A stretch of 64,000 bases of DNA from Arthrobacter sp. B2a2-09 (GTDB lineage Bacteria > Actinomycetota > Actinomycetes > Actinomycetales > Micrococcaceae): the NCBI RefSeq assembly GCF_027587375.1, contig NZ_JAMXIC010000002.1, positions 62,001 to 126,000 of the forward strand. Direction: 5' to 3'. This document shows, piece after piece, positions 63,727 through 64,000 of the stretch. The notes beneath the pieces are model-generated. The model had not been told where the DNA came from. It saw only the letters and a list, made by a program, of their open reading frames with translations, and did not search any database. Position 1 is the stretch's first letter; each line of letters opens with the position of its first letter. The position numbers and the translations under genes are program-made.

Positions 63727-64000
63727 CATCCTTGTACGTCATTTGAAGGTAGTGGTGCTTGCAAGGGCTTGGCCAGTGACGGCCAAGGCCGTACCTGCAA
63801 CGACCTATGGCCAAGCCGAATATCCCAAGGCGGGGGAGTAGCGTCGCAACGGTCTCTAAGCGAAAAACGGGGTGTGCACAATGTGCACACTCTTGCCGTC
63901 GGACTGGGCCGTACCGGGGCCGGACCGGGCCGTACTCGGGATGTTTTCGGGAGTTCCCAGTGATGCTCCTATGGTTGTCAATTCGTTTTTTGAGTCGCTT
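63727..64000. promoter_or_regulatory. Gap to window end with a 19-bp perfect palindrome
   Basis: GTGTGCACA-A-TGTGCACAC at 63872-63890 is a perfect 9+1+9 palindrome, typical of an operator for a helix-turn-helix dimer; the gene it serves may begin beyond the window. No coding region is supported here. Confidence 0.5.

Noticed and set aside
1..64000. CRISPR arrays, tRNA and rRNA genes
   Set aside because: No regularly spaced repeats, cloverleaf-like sequences or ribosomal RNA stretches were noticed on reading.

Overview
The window reads as chromosome of a high-GC actinobacterium, most likely Arthrobacter or a close relative (Micrococcaceae). The grounds are the GC-rich third codon positions, the GTG/TTG starts, the very long NAD-glutamate dehydrogenase, the actinobacterial debranching enzyme, LacI/GntR/TetR/MarR-controlled catabolic operons, and several degraded mobile elements. 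No rRNA, tRNA, CRISPR array or replication origin was seen.

Layout. 0-0.5 kb: the 3' end of a crotonase gene. 1.2-6.3 kb: a sugar ABC transporter operon (binding protein, permease, ATPase, winged-helix protein) and its LacI-type regulator. 6.8-10.4 kb: a conserved promoter element, a 36-residue membrane peptide, an MHS-family symporter, a CaiB-type CoA-transferase and a crotonase. 10.9-14.7 kb: envelope proteins (beta-propeller lipoprotein, DM13 lipoprotein, two membrane proteins). 15.2-17.2 kb: a divergent tetR-epoxide hydrolase pair sharing two identical operators. 17.3-18.6 kb: an IS fragment and two small hypothetical genes. 18.9-22 kb: malate synthase and isocitrate lyase. 22.2-24 kb: a degraded carboxyltransferase, a second copy of the 6.8-kb promoter element, a FadR-like gntR and a thioesterase. 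24.7-26.8 kb: a glycogen-debranching-type enzyme. 26.9-32.6 kb: a graveyard of mobile DNA (two Tn3-type transposase remnants, one IS5-type element, fragments of four other genes).

32.7-51.9 kb is the most interesting part. It is a large catabolic regulon with a LacI-type repressor gene in its middle and five near-identical 14-bp operators (TGCTAWCGWTAGCA) before its transcription units. One arm is a tightly overlapping minus-strand operon: two FAH-family hydrolases, a D-2-hydroxyacid dehydrogenase, a divergent enolase, an APH-fold kinase and a quinone-oxidoreductase-like enzyme, followed by two very small genes. A second arm encodes an extradiol ring-cleavage dioxygenase, a carboxymuconolactone-decarboxylase-like protein and a medium-chain dehydrogenase. 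A third encodes an MFS importer, a CoA-transferase, a glutaryl-CoA-dehydrogenase-like enzyme, a fused hydratase/3-hydroxyacyl-CoA dehydrogenase and a thiolase. A single cupin gene has its own operator. Together these suggest import and ring cleavage of an aromatic or related cyclic compound, hydrolysis of the product, and funnelling of a dicarboxylate through glutaryl-CoA to acetyl-CoA. The kinase-enolase-dehydrogenase trio is not explained by any pathway I know, and the enolase has substitutions at substrate-contacting positions.

52-64 kb: NAD-glutamate dehydrogenase, small stress-type proteins, an NAD(P)-binding oxidoreductase, nitroreductase/azoreductase genes with a MarR regulator, and an Abi/HEPN-type protein.

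Two short duplications link distant places: crotonase tail plus downstream DNA (about 376-600 and 32520-32745) and an approximately 110-bp piece of the quinone oxidoreductase gene (6507-6622 and 33634-33745). They imply that the sugar-transporter block sits inside a rearranged copy of the 32.5-34 kb locus.
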